This document shows, piece after piece, positions 26,293 to 37,395 of a DNA stretch of 64,000 nucleotides; positions within the stretch are counted from its first letter, which is position 1, and every line of letters starts with the position of its first letter. The notes under the pieces were generated by a model, which saw nothing but the letters and a program-made list of their open reading frames with translations, did no database searches and had not been told where the DNA came from. Made by a program: the position numbers and the translations under genes. Source of the stretch: Inia geoffrensis. Lineage: Eukaryota > Chordata > Mammalia > Artiodactyla > Iniidae. The stretch lies in assembly GCA_036417435.1 (NCBI GenBank), contig CM070901.1, positions 8,158,001-8,222,000 of the forward strand, in the 5' to 3' direction.

Positions 26293-26501
26293 AGGCTTCC
26301 CTGGTGGTGCAGTGGTTGAGAGTCCGCCTGCCGATGCAGGGGACATGGGTTCGTGCCCCGGTCTGGGAAGATCCCACATGCCGCGGTGCGGCTGGGCCCG
26401 TGAGCCATGGCCACTGAGCCTGAGCGTCCGGAGCCTGTGCTCCGCAACAGGAGAGGCCACAACAGCGAGAGGCCCACGTATCGCAAAAAAAATAATAATA
26501 A
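26293..26501 (+). mobile_element. CHR-1-type SINE, copy 4
   Basis: Full copy whose A tail has become A8 followed by (AAT)n. The target-site duplication TAAAGAAATAGTTCTC is perfect (26277-26292 and 26502-26517). Confidence 0.92.
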
Positions 26502-26517
26502 TAAAGAAATAGTTCTC

Positions 26518-27479
26518 TACTCCTGGACAGAGGATCAGATTAATTTGAGGAAGGAAGGAAGAGGGGATGCAAAGGAGGAAGGGAGGGAGGGAGGGAGGGA
26601 GGGAGGGAGGGAGGGAGGGAAGAATAGATCAGGTAATTACCAATTAGCCCAGGGGAGCCAGACCACTTTATCAACAACAGTTAGGACCATGCTTTACTTT
26701 TCTCACGCTAGCACCTCATTGCGACGTGGAATATTATTCAGAACTTCAGGTTGTTCAGGCTACAAGATATTCAGGAAGGAATGAAAGAAAGAAAGTAGGG
26801 AGGAAAGAAGGAAAGGAGGCAGGGATGGGAGAATGAAATAAATTTAAAAATTAGTTTCAAGGGTTTTAGAAAGAAAGGTGTCTTCAATAATAATGATAGT
26901 AAAATAAATGCAACTTTGCCTACAAGGAAGACTTAGGGAGAAGCCTCCAAATCTGTCAGTCCTAGTGATTTTACAAATCATATCTATTGTCCGTAAACAA
27001 TTTTTCTTTTAAATCTCAGCCACCACAGATAAGTGGCCAATCAGGATAATATACTGAAAGGCTCATTAATAATTTTATTTGGGGGCCCCTGGCTGGGTTT
27101 CTTACTCTGATTAAATTAAGAAATTCCTACAAACTTTGTTATTTCATATGAATGCTCCAATCAGTGAACAATTCTGAGGCTAACCAGTTTTAAATAGAGT
27201 ACTTTTGTAAGTTTAAAACATTTTACATGAACACTTTTCCTAATTAATCATCTTGTTTCCTTTATGGCAGAACAATTGAAACAAAGGTATGCTAACTACA
27301 GCAAATAATAGTTGCCTGTTGCAAAGATTTAGTCATCTCACCTTAAAATTTCATTCCAGACATTATTAAAAATATAGAGACAGTTGAACCAGATCCTCAC
27401 AGAATCCAGACCCTTTCTCCTAGTGAGCTGACTCCTTTTCCAAGCCACAGCCAATTCCCAGGCCACAGTAATAAAATGG
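26518..27479. other. unique sequence with purine-rich tracts
   Basis: Contains the GGGA array listed separately, a second GA-rich stretch at about 26777-26835, and an AT-rich segment at 27010-27330 rich in homeodomain-like and SOX-like cores (see findings). No exon recognised. Confidence 0.4.
26573..26622. repeat. (GGGA)n microsatellite
   Basis: About ten GGGA/GGAG units in a row. Purine-only on the plus strand, so it can form triplex or G-quadruplex structures. Confidence 0.95.
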
Positions 27480-27640
27480 AATGTTGTCTCACCTACCTGT
27501 TGGCTGTTTATTACGTGCCCAGAATCTCCTAGGTCTGGTACAGTGCAAAGAATGTAGGATGAGGTCTGGAGCCTAAGAAGCTGACAATCTAAAGAGGGAG
27601 ATGATGAGATGACCACGTGAAGTCAGAGGGATAAATGAGT
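27480..27640 (+). repeat. L2 fragment (tentative)
   Basis: 'ctgtttattacgtgcccagaatctcctaggtctggtacagtgc' and 'aagaagctgacaatctaaagaggg' resemble the L2 3' region, which contains a 'tactatgtgccaggcactg' and a 'gagcttacaatctag' segment. Decayed. Confidence 0.5.
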
Positions 27641-28333
27641 CTACACGTCATAGGAAATAGAAGAGGAAGCATTGGTATGGGTATTAAGAAAATAACCTGA
27701 CCTTAACTGTAAAGAACTAGCCTCAATGACACGGGTGGCCGGGAGTGAGGGGGGTCTTAGGTGGGACAGTATCCTGCAGGTTCACGGACTCAGATGCAGA
27801 TGGCTGGGCTGGCAGCTAGTCTACTTTACTGTTAGGGCTAGGCTTTCCCCACCCTACTCCCTCACTGTGATAGAATACTATTCTAAGTTTGGTAGCATTC
27901 AGGCTACCAGGTATTAATGGTCAGAAATGATTTTTTAACCTCCAGATAGAACTGATCTTAAACCAGAAACACTGTTAAGTCTTAAAATTCAACGTTTCTT
28001 TGTGGTTGAGAATATTAACTACTCAATATTAAAAATGACCCCTACCTAGTTCAAATTCAATATGTCTATCCTGTTAAAGTTATTCTGTTACCTCCTGCCC
28101 AAAAGTGTGTGCTTACAGAGTTTGCAAGCCTTTGGCTGGGGTCTTTGTTTTCTAGCTGAGTGTGTTGTTGTTTTGACATTGCTATTTTTGTTTGGGGCAA
28201 GGTAATACCTATTCATTTATGTTATAAATATTAAAACAGATCTTGTATAAAATGTATAGCTAGCTCAAACTTTATTTCCAGAAATATTTCTTGAGGGTCA
28301 TCAAAATGTAAATACCTTTCTGGATCCATAATT
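27641..28333. other. unique sequence
   Basis: No gene or named repeat recognised. The open frame at 27726-27917 has no domain. Confidence 0.4.
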
Positions 28334-28345
28334 GTGAGTGTGTGT

Positions 28346-28390
<45 letters not shown>
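28334..28390. repeat. (TG)n microsatellite
   Basis: Long TG dinucleotide run with one A interruption. Probably polymorphic. Confidence 0.95.
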
Positions 28391-28394
<4 letters not shown>

Positions 28395-29399
28395 TATGCA
28401 TTACTGTGACTTACTTCTGATGATGTTAAAGCAGCAGCTGTCTGTCAGTCTGCCTGAGTTCCTGGCAGCTTCTAAACAGATGAAGAAGTCTGAATAACCA
28501 CTGGATATTTTTCATTAAAGTGTTCTGCAGATGTTGGCAAACAGACAGTGTCCCTTGAAAGGGACAAATGCACATTTTAAAGTGTACATAGAAAGATGAA
28601 GCTTCAGGCAGGCATAGCAATGAAACAATCTTTCAAAGGAATAACACTTCTATTTGTTCTGCCAAATCCAAAGAAAAAGGGAAAAGCACCAAGTAAATAA
28701 AAATTTAGATCCTGAACTGATGGTCTCTGGACATCTCTTCTTTCTGAAACACATACTTTGAATGTTTAGGAGAAAATATATAATAGTTTGAAAGAAAACA
28801 ATTTGTACCTACCTATTGGTATTTCAAAAACAGAGTCTATATGTTTTAAATAAATTAGGCAATCCTTATACCTCCAATCAATTTACCACAAACGAGGTAT
28901 TTTAGAAGTTGGACATCTTCCAAATAAACATATTTTCAGGACATAGGAAGATTTTACATAACTTAATTTATTCTAATAGTACAGAATCTGAAATTAGGAC
29001 CAAAAGATTTACTCCAAATATTGTTGCAAATTTTAGTCATGTAAAGAGTTCTAATATTATGTATACTATGTCACCCCACTGAATTAGAATGTAGTTAATA
29101 CAAAATGGTGTGCTATAAAAGTTTTTTTAAAAAATGCCTAAAGTGAAACACTTTCATTCTGGCTGATTAGAACAACTTGGAAAAACAGGGACTTTACAGT
29201 TAGGTATCTTGATTAATTTCTATTCTTTTTTTATTTGCTACATGGCCATGCAAAAGTCACTTCAGTTGTCTGAGCTTAAATTTCTTCATGATTACACAAT
29301 AACCGCCCTTGTCAGCCCTGTTCTTTCAAGCATCATTTGAGATAATAGATACAAAAGTAATTTATAAAGTTTAACATACTAGTCTTGTAAAAAAAAAAA
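28391..29399. other. unique sequence
   Basis: AT-rich. No exon, RNA gene or named repeat recognised. Confidence 0.4.
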
Positions 29400-29505
29400 T
29401 CACTGGACTTAAAATTAGAATGCCAGTTTCGAGTCCTAACTCGTCTAGGTGTGTGAACTTGGAAAGATCCTTATTTCCATTCAAGTTTACGAGCTTCTCT
29501 GATCC
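29400..29505 (+). repeat. MIR fragment
   Basis: 'cactggacttaaaattagaatgcc', 'gagtcctaactcgtctaggtgtgtgaacttgg' follows the MIR 5' half in decayed form. Confidence 0.5.
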
Positions 29506-29511
29506 TCCAGG

Positions 29512-29675
29512 AACGTAGTTCTCAAGGTGTGGTCTCCAATCCACAACCTTAGCATCACCTGGGAACTCAAAACATGCAAATTCCCATGCCCTTCCACAGA
29601 TCTGAATCAGAAACTCGGGGGTGGGCCCAACAGTCTGTGTTTTAAAATGCACCCTAAAGTTTGAGATTCTCTGAG
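29512..29675 (+). repeat. MER5A hAT DNA transposon relic
   Basis: Strong match in wording to MER5A: 'gtagttctcaaggtgtggtctccaatcc', 'agcatcacctgggaactc', 'tgaatcagaaactcgggggtgggccc', 'aaagtttgagattctctga'. Near full length for this non-autonomous family. Confidence 0.8.
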
Positions 29676-29737
29676 AAAGAAAACAATAATATGCATCTCA
29701 AAAGCTGTTGTGAGTACCATCATCAGACCTCACCTTG

Positions 29738-29795
29738 AACGTATATGTATGTGTGTGTATATATATATTTGTGTGTGTGTGTATACACACACATT
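29738..29795. repeat. (TG)/(TA) compound microsatellite
   Basis: Alternating ATGT, TG, TA and AC dinucleotide tracts. The left TG/TA half and the right AC half are partly complementary. Confidence 0.9.
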
Positions 29796-29814
29796 TTCTG
29801 GCACAGACATAATC

Positions 29815-29905
29815 TGCCCACCCAGGCTGATTAAATCAGGATCTCTGGGGTGCAAGCCAAGCACCAAGATTTTTTTAAAGTTCACAGTGATGTTGTTACT
29901 GTGCA
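29815..29905 (+). repeat. possible MER5-type fragment
   Basis: 'attaaatcaggatctctggggtgcaagccaagcacc' then 'atttttttaaag' resembles the middle of a MER5A element. A diverged fragment. Confidence 0.5.
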
Positions 29906-30290
29906 TTGAGGTAGTACTAATTATTTCCAGAGATGCTACTGGTAACTGAACACCTGGGAGTCCCCTCTAGTTACCTTCAACCAGTTACTGCATTTGTGCC
30001 CACTGTCCAAGATCACAGGTTCCTGGAATTTCTGTGACTTCAGAATTTCTCCGCCAAACTGGCCAGAGAAATGCCTGTGGGCCTTGGCGTGGGGGGAAGT
30101 GTAAGGAGGACCCTGGAACCCAGAGTATAGTGGCCTGAAGTGCACTGCACGGGTTCCTCCTCTACCCGCTCCCCCTGACCCATCAAACCAGCTGTTGGCC
30201 CAGAACCACAGGAAGAAGGAAACTGTGGACTCCTTTCCTCACTATAGCTGCTTCAGCCCTTTTCCTTAGGAGTTCAGTCTTTGGGAACTC
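29906..30290. other. unique sequence
   Basis: More GC-balanced than its surroundings. No exon or named repeat recognised. Confidence 0.4.
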
Positions 30291-30304
30291 AAAATCCACA
30301 CAAG

Positions 30305-30494
30305 GGGCTTCCCTGGTGGCGCAGTGGTTGAGAGTCCGCCAGCCAATGCAGGGGACACAGGCTCGTGCCCCGGTCCGGGAAGATCCCACATGCTGCGGTG
30401 CGGCTGGGCCCGTGAGCCATGGCCGCTGAGCCTGCGCGTCCGGAGCCTGTGCTCCACCACGGGAGAGGCCACAACAGTGAGAGGCCCGCGTACC

Positions 30495-30524
<30 letters not shown>
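30305..30524 (+). mobile_element. CHR-1-type SINE, copy 5
   Basis: Complete copy with one of the longest pure A tails in the window. The target-site duplication AAAATCCACACAAG is perfect (30291-30304 and 30525-30538). Tail length and duplication both point to a fairly recent insertion. Confidence 0.93.
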
Positions 30525-30531
<7 letters not shown>

Positions 30532-30538
30532 ACACAAG

Positions 30539-30793
30539 CTGTGGCTGTCTTCAAGGAGTGTCTACTTTCTGTTATGGGGTAAAATTCCTCTTAGACAAAG
30601 TGCAAAGCAGCCTGGGAAGAGCACACACTCATTATCATCATAACAAACGACCTTGGAATGCTAGTGTAGAGTAACTGGTTTAAGACAAATAACTAGGGAA
30701 ATTGGTTGTTTTGTTTTGTTCTTCATTTAAACGTGCCAAGTTTGGCCCAAGGCATACCTTAACAGGCTAATGTCATAGTGGGCTTCAAATGTA
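30539..30793. other. unique sequence
   Basis: Short gap between a SINE and the Tigger element. Nothing recognised. Confidence 0.4.
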
Positions 30794-31653
30794 CAGGCAT
30801 ATCTCATTTTATCACGTTTCACTTTACTGCGTTTCACAGATACTGTTTTTTTTTTTTTTTTTTTTTTTACAAAATGAAGGTTTGCGGCAACCCTGGGTCA
30901 AGCAAGGCTAATGGCGCCATTTCCAACAGCATTTGCCCACTTCACATCCCTGTGTCACATTTGGGTAAGTCTCACAATGTTTCAAACATTTTCATTGTTA
31001 TTATAGTTGCGACAATAATCTGTGATCAGTGATCTTTGATGCTACTATCATCGTTTTAGGGCACCGCAAATCCCACGCATATAAGACAGCGAACTTATCA
31101 ATTGTTGAAATGACACAAAGGATGTAGAATATTACATAAAATTAGTTGATAAAGCAGCTGCAGGGTTTGAGAGTGTTGACTCCAATTTTGAAAGCAGTTC
31201 TACTATGGGTAAAATGCTATCAAATGGCATTGCATGGTCCAGAGAAATTGTTCACGAAAGGAAGAGTCAGTCGCTGTGGCAAACTTCCCCGCTGTCTGTC
31301 TGTCTTTTAAAAATTGCCCTCACCACCGCAATCTTCAGCAAACACCACCCTGAACAGTCAAGTCAGCAGCCATCAACATCGAGGCAAGAACCCCACCAGC
31401 AAAAGGATTAGAACTTGCTGAAGGTTCAGACGATGGTTAGAATGTGTTAGCAATAAAACATTTTTAAATTAAGGTATGTACATTGTTCTTTTAGACATAA
31501 TACTATTGCACACTTAACAGACTACAGTAGAGTGTAAACATAACTTTGATATGCACTGGGAAACCAAACAATTTGTGTAAACTTGCTTTACTGTGACACT
31601 CGCTTTTTGAGGTGGTCTGGAACCAAACCCACAATATCTCCAAGGCATGCCTG
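30794..31653 (+). mobile_element. internally deleted Tigger1-like DNA transposon
   Basis: Begins with CAGGCATATCTCATTTTAT and ends with the inverted counterpart 'ccaaggcatgcctg', each flanked by the TA target dinucleotide (30792-30793 and 31654-31655). This is the hallmark of the pogo/Tigger group of the Tc1-mariner superfamily. The 5' noncoding part, up to about 31095, joins directly to the last part of the transposase gene and the 3' noncoding part, so about two thirds of the roughly 2.4-kb autonomous element is missing. A T run at about 30847-30868 interrupts the left part. It cannot make transposase. Confidence 0.88.
31095..31441 (+). pseudogene. Tigger1 transposase C-terminal remnant
   Basis: What remains is the tail of a pogo-type transposase. 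An open stretch at 31205-31411 reads through KMLSNGIAW and ends with [15 protein letters not shown]. The DNA-binding domains and the DDE catalytic core are absent, removed by the internal deletion, and frame changes separate the upstream remnant. No function is expected. Confidence 0.75.
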
Positions 31654-31655
31654 TA

Positions 31656-32386
31656 TTTTTAAATAAAATCAATTGTGTTTGATTTAATTATTTAGTAGGA
31701 AAAATGGTAGCTCTATATCCGAAAGACTTTGATTAAATCAGTTAAATTATCCAGTGAATTTGCCCATTTAATTCACTTAACACACACCAGTCCTTCTCAA
31801 ACTGTGTACAGGGCTTATTTGTGGCAAGGATAGGAAAAGTTCCACAACAAATGTGGCACATAATACTGAAACATCAACTGTGTGCAATGACGTGAGTGGA
31901 AACACATTTAAAGCCAGGAGATAATACGGATATAATGCAACGTGTAAATGAACTAGACAAACCTCATGCTTGTGTGGGTCACCAATCCCTTCCGCACGTG
32001 CCATCCCCACTTCTGTGTGCTCATATTAAGTTTCTTTTGTCAACAGAGCTCCAAACACAGAAAAATTTGAGCTCTCTACTCCATGAAAAAAAGGAAAATG
32101 AAGTAGCAGAGTGATTCGATTATGGAGCTTATCCTGGTTATAAAGAATACCATGTTTGAACATCAGCATAATCGAGGTCAAAGAATTATAGTAAAAATTG
32201 CTTAAAACTTTCATCTCATACGCATGTGAAATAAACATAAATTTCATAAATGTCAACTCCAATCTGTTAGTAGAACAGCTCTGATAAATTAAAATTCTCT
32301 CTCATGAAAACATAGATTACATTCGTGGACATCTTTTCTATTTCATTTAGAAAACCAAGAATATAATAATGCAAACAGTGCTCACA

Positions 32387-32388
<2 letters not shown>
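31656..32388. other. unique sequence
   Basis: No exon, RNA gene or named repeat recognised. Confidence 0.4.
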
Positions 32389-32427
<39 letters not shown>

Positions 32428-32432
32428 CACAC
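32383..32432. repeat. (CA)n microsatellite
   Basis: AC dinucleotide run with one AAA interruption at its centre. Probably length-variable. Confidence 0.95.
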
Positions 32433-32914
32433 GCTGTGCTCCAACTGCATTTGTAACAGAGTGAAAAAAATCGCTTTTCAACAAATAGACAAATACAAAT
32501 GAACATACAAATCATGGGAACCAAACTTTCATTCCTACCTAATTTCAACAGAGTATTCAAAAATTTTGTACCAAATCTTTCAAATATATATCCTAAAGCC
32601 TAGTGTTGAGAAATAAGTTAATCTGATATTATAAAAACACCACTTAAAACTTCAGAAAAAACATATCATTTAAAAATTGATAGTGTTTTTAGAATGAATC
32701 ATGAGAATTATATTTACCTATACAATATAAACCAACATGGCTCCAAATTCATGCAATAATACTGGGCAGGTGGTATATGAAAATTATTGAGGATTACACA
32801 CAAAATACCAGTCAAAATTAAGCATCAACAGAAGTTATTCTTTTTGATGTTGGTTATGTGATCTATGTGTCTTTTAAGCTTTTATATGCATTCTAATTAA
32901 TGAAATATTTATAC
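32433..32914. other. unique AT-rich sequence
   Basis: No gene or named repeat recognised. Confidence 0.4.
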
Positions 32915-33254
32915 CTATAAGATTGGAAAAGTAAAAAAAATTGATAGTGTTCAGTATTGGCAGGGACAAGGACATACAGATGGGACTGTCAAATTTATAA
33001 CACAATTCAGCAATATCTGTCAAAGTTAAAAATACACATAGTTTGACATAGTAATTTTGCTACTGGGAGTTATTCTACTGTTTTATATATACTTGCATAT
33101 GGATAACATGAAATATATACAAGGATATTCATTCCAAACTAGTCATGATAGGATAGGACTGGGAAAAAAAAATTTAGTATCCATCAATATAGCACTGGTT
33201 AATGAATTATTCATTAAAAAAATTAATATGCAGCTCAAAAAAGGAATAGTTCTA

Positions 33255-33444
33255 GGGCTTCCCTGGTGGCGCAGTGGTTGAGAGTCCGCCTGCCGATGCA
33301 GGGGACACGGGTTCGTTCCCCAGGCCGGGAAGATCCCACATGCCGCAGAGCAGCTGGGGCCGTGAGCCATGGCTGCTGAGCCTGCGTGTCCGGAGCCTGT
33401 GTTCCGCGACGGGAGAGGCCACAACAGTGAGAGGCCCGCGTACC

Positions 33445-33470
<26 letters not shown>
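33255..33470 (+). mobile_element. CHR-1-type SINE, copy 6
   Basis: Complete copy with a long A tail and a perfect 18-base target-site duplication (AAAAAAGGAATAGTTCTA, 33237-33254 and 33471-33488). Confidence 0.93.
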
Positions 33471-33478
<8 letters not shown>

Positions 33479-33637
33479 AATAGTTCTAAACATACTAATA
33501 GGAAATGATTTCTAATATATTAAGTGAGAATCAAATTTTAGGTAAATATGTATTAGACATAATTTTGTTTGCATTAGCAAATGCATAAATAAAATGTCTA
33601 TAAATTCACAGCTAAATTTGGAAATCTACTTTATTTT

Positions 33638-33995
33638 TTAGTAAATTTATTTATTTATTTATTTATTTTTGGCCATGTTGGGTCTTTGTTGCTGTGTACA
33701 GGCTTTCTTCTTAGTTGCAACGAGCGGGGGCCACTCTTCATTGCAGTGGTCAGGCCTCTCATTAAGGTGGCTTCTCTTGCTGTGGAGCACAGGATCTAGG
33801 CATGCGGGCTTCAGTATTTGTGGCACGTGGGCTCGGTAGTTGTGGCTCGCAGGCTCTAGAGCCCAGGCTCAGTAGCTGTGGCGCACGGGCTTACTTGCTC
33901 CGCAGCATGTGGGATCCTCCCAGACCAGGGCTCGAACCTGTGTCCCCTGCACTGGCAGGCGGATTCTTAACCAATGAGCCACCAGGGAAGCCCTA
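33638..33995 (-). mobile_element. CHR-2-group tRNA-derived SINE, minus strand
   Basis: On the minus strand it begins with 'ggcttccctggtggctcattgg' and runs through a body with repeated 'gtggcgcacgggc' type phrases to '(AAAT)n' (read here as TTTA repeats at about 33644-33666). At about 355 bp it is longer than the CHR-1 copies and has more changes. It is the only recognised SINE of this superfamily on the minus strand. Confidence 0.78.
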
Positions 33996-34284
33996 CTTAA
34001 GAAATTTTGACATTGCTTTCCGAGACTATCTAGGTGGCTTGGGACCAAACAAAACGGGTAGATACTTTTCAATTTTATATTCTTTGTAAATTTTAAATGT
34101 TATATAATTTATGTGGATTATATAGTTTTAAAAATTAAAATTACAGAGGCAAAAAACTCCAGTTGATTTTTCCAAATACACCACTCAGAGAAATGGAATA
34201 CATTTATGATAAGAACCTGGCATTCTTCTTAATGTGTACATCTGTATAGGTGATTAGGAATGTTTTAATGGAGCTAGATTCTGT

Positions 34285-34440
34285 CTTTACTTTTACAGAT
34301 GAAGAAATTGATGACCAGATGGATTCAGTAATTTCTGCAAGTCTCACAGCAATTATACGGCAGTACTTCAGGTTATATTCAATTCCATTCAACTCCAAAG
34401 CCTACTGTCTTAACCACCATACAGCACGTGCTCTTTAGTT
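34285..34440 (+). repeat. MIRb fragment
   Basis: 'cttttacagatgaagaaattgatgaccagatggattcagtaatttc' and 'ttcaactccaaagcctactgtcttaaccaccat' are clear decayed MIR phrases. Confidence 0.75.
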
Positions 34441-34894
34441 ACAACTAGATATCTCTAAATGTGACTTTTAAATCAATATTCAATGCCAAATTGCCGAATT
34501 TAACTTTTCCCTCTCCCAACAAAGCACTGTTTTCAAGTAGTGTCTTTTATAGTAAACACTCCCATTTTAAAAATTCAACTATTTTTACATCGGGTAGCAA
34601 TTTACAGCCATTATCAGACCTATTTCAAAAGCCTTTCTGAAGCACTGACCTTTCTACTTTGTGAATTATGCTACTTTTGCTTTGAAAACCTGAAAAACAA
34701 CATGTCAGTTAGTTTGGTTATTGACTCACAGTAAGAGGAAATGAGTTCTGTTTGATAGTGCTAGAAATTGATAGTTTCATATTCCTAACTCATCATAGCT
34801 TCACAGCTGCTTTTGAAGTATGACTTTTATGAAGCCTCTTAACCCTTGGAAATTTCCTCTCTAAAAGGATAGCTCAAAATGCACCATCCTCCAC
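34441..34894. other. unique sequence
   Basis: No gene or named repeat recognised. Confidence 0.4.
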
Positions 34895-34985
34895 GGGATA
34901 TTATGAGCTGTCATTAATTAATGTTTTGTAAAGCACTCTGAGATGTGGTTTGAATGGTGCTACATCAATGCAAAGTATCAGAAAG
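34895..34985 (+). repeat. possible CR1/L3-type ancient LINE tail
   Basis: 'tgttttgtaaagcactctgagatgtgg' followed by 'ggtgctacatcaatgcaaagtatca' resembles the 3' tail shared by CR1/L3-type elements, which contains 'tgtaaagcgctttgagat' and 'gcgctatataaatgcaaagtatta'. Very old elements of this sort are often preserved only where the host has reused them. Confidence 0.45.
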
Positions 34986-36904
34986 CCACTTAAAAATCAA
35001 ATTGTCACCTGCTCCAGGGACTCAAGCAAAGCCTGCAGCTTGCTGATAATGAAGCCGGCTCTCAGGATGTTTTTTTTGAGGCTTGTCTGGGTGAAGTTTA
35101 TTAGAGCAACATTTTATTAAAATAAGGCTATTTGTGAGCCTAGCAGAATAATAAGGGTTCGTAAATACTATTAAATCTCAATTATTTGAGCAGATTAATT
35201 GATTTTATTAATAAACTGTGGTTAAATGGGCCTGAGCCTCTGTAGCTTCCCTGTGCAGCTCAGTGGTCAGCAGGTGGCTGATTGATGATGCTTGAAGCAC
35301 CTGGCTAGGAAGCAGAAAAGGGGCGGAGCCCTGCAAGGAGCCCTCTGGGTGAAGCTGGGAGGTCTGGAACCTAAATCCCCTATTCTCAGGTATGCCCCAT
35401 CTCTCCTGGAGAAGGGCAAGGCCAGAGGCTTGGCTTTAATACCCATTAAATGTCGAAGAGGAAAGGAAAATAAGCGACTAACTTGATTTCAGATTTAGCC
35501 CCTCACTACTAGTTCTGAAAGTCTCCAAAAAAGATAAACTCCCATTTTTCCACTGTGCCTCATCCAAAGTAAATCCACAGATCTGTAAATCCACTCAACC
35601 ACATCCTCAGAAAATAAAGTGTTGACTTCATTTTAGCCATTTTTCCATGGCATGTGATCTTCTCCTGTCCACCCATTAAATAAGAATTCACAGCTGTTAT
35701 TACTAATATCTAACAAAAGAATGTGTTCAAGTGTATTTCGAGAAAAAATTCAAGGACATTTTTTTCAGTAATACTCAAGAGAAAATACCAAATTACAATC
35801 TCCTGTCTGCTCCTCTTGCCCTGTACGCTGTTAGTGCCTATGACACAACTGCTATACACTTAATTTCCCTGCTAAATGAGATGAGTGTCATAGTTCATAT
35901 GCTCACTGATTCAGATTTGCTACCATAATTGTTTACTTTAGTGTACTCATTGTTTATCAATTTTAAAAGATGGGCTTCATTTAAGAAAATTAAGACAAAA
36001 ACATTCAAAACTAGAACTGACTGTAAAAATACCACGTTGTCCAGTATCTTATAAATAATTAAGAAAAGAGTTTGCTTAAAAATCTTGGGAAAATTTAAAA
36101 GGTAGCAGAAAATAAGGGCAAAAATATGTTCAACCGCAAAAGTAAGACGTTAAGTTAGTCAAATAAATGTTGAAGAGGCATTTCTGGTAAAACTTACTTT
36201 AAAGAAATCAGAGAAATTAAATTTTAAATAAGGATATTTTGTATTATTGAAAACTGTTTTGGTAAAAGAAAATTTTATACTAGTAATAAAATTAAATTAA
36301 ATAAACTTAGAAATTCAGAAATTTCTTTTGAGAATAGTATTTTCTATTGAAGATAGCACTGAGGATAGTATTAAAATAGTATGAGTCTTTCTGGAAATAA
36401 ATAACTGCAAATCATCATCAAACAAAAAATTTTAGTTGTACTATTTTCTAGATAAAAGAAAATCTGTAATACTGCCTGAGAATATGCTTATCTACATTTT
36501 CCTGTACTTTCTACTAGCAAGGATGTTGGCTGAATCCCAAAATAAAATTGACATTTATCCTGCAATTCTGTCCAATCCAGTGACAGATTAGAAGTACCAG
36601 CAAATCTAAGCAACAGAGATTGTAATACATCACATAACATGAGAATAAAATTAATGTTCCAACATTCAAACTATAAAGTAATAGAATTTTTATTTTATTT
36701 TTTTTAAGATGTAACAAAGGCTAAAAAGCAAATATATTTTGGATGGATTTTAAGAGCTAAACCATAAGCTCTTTAAAGCAGATGGAAAGAGATTGAAATT
36801 TAAATGATCAAAACAAGACCAGGCAAATATAAACTATTGTTTTTGTAAAGCTGATGTACTTTACTAATATCGGAAGAAGTCTTTAAAGCAAAAAAACCTT
36901 ACAA
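34986..36904. other. unique sequence
   Basis: An AT-rich segment at about 35080-35230 is dense in TAAT/ATTA cores (see findings). The open frames at 35292-35486 and 35731-35928 have no recognisable domain or splice context. Nothing else identified. Confidence 0.4.
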
Positions 36905-37395
36905 GCTATGGTAGATTGAAAATATCTCCATGATATGTTGCAACTCCTCACATCAATAAAAGCTTATTCATCCATGCCTTAAAACCGGGCTGGACTTGTG
37001 TCTTGCTTTGACCAATAATCTTTTTTGAAAGTGATGCTGGGTGGACTGCAGAGCTTAGGCTGTTATAGTCTTTGTGAATTCTGCCCTCACTTTCTTGCAC
37101 TTCTGAGACCAGTAAACTAATCCAGTTTACTGACGGATGAAGTGCTACTTAGAGGAGATCCACACTGCCCCAGCCAAGGGCCAGCTCCAACTGTCAGACA
37201 GATTCTGAGGCCTTCATGGATCCTCCAGGTCTACTCAAGCCACCAGATGACTTCAGCCTCATAAACACTCCCAAGGTAGAAAAGCACAAAAACTGAGCAG
37301 GTTGCCACCCACAAGATCACAGAAAATAGTAAGTCATTGTTACGTCATTAAGTTTGAGGTGGTTTAATATGTAGCAATAGGTAACTAAAGCAACA
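36905..37395 (+). repeat. MLT1-type LTR (ERVL-MaLR)
   Basis: Typical MLT1 phrases in order: 'gctatggtagattgaa', 'gacttgtgtcttgctttgaccaata', and the 3' end 'cattaagtttgaggtggtttaatatgtagcaataggtaactaaag'. The length of about 490 bp suits a complete LTR. Confidence 0.75.

Larger units (their letters stand above)
32915..34140 (+). mobile_element. old L1M/HAL1-like LINE relic, split by two SINEs
   Basis: Read through the SINEs, this follows the 3' end of an ancient L1-group LINE. 'ttgatagtgttcagtattggcagg', 'cagcaatatctgtcaaagttaaaaatacacatag' and 'acaaggatattcattcc' come from the end of ORF2. The text after 33489 ('gaaatgatttctaatatattaagtgag', 'gcataaataaaatgtctat') continues it, and 33996-34140 may be its 3'UTR. 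All frames are destroyed. A CHR-1 SINE (33255) and a minus-strand tRNA-derived SINE (about 33640) inserted later. Confidence 0.65.

Noticed and set aside
30183..30554. 123-codon minus-strand open frame over a SINE
   Set aside because: The poly-phenylalanine start is the translated A tail of the SINE, and the same peptide recurs at every CHR-1 copy. Not a gene.
35292..35486. 64-codon open frame with a purine-rich, gene-like composition
   Set aside because: No domain, no flanking splice signals that I could support, and short enough to occur by chance.
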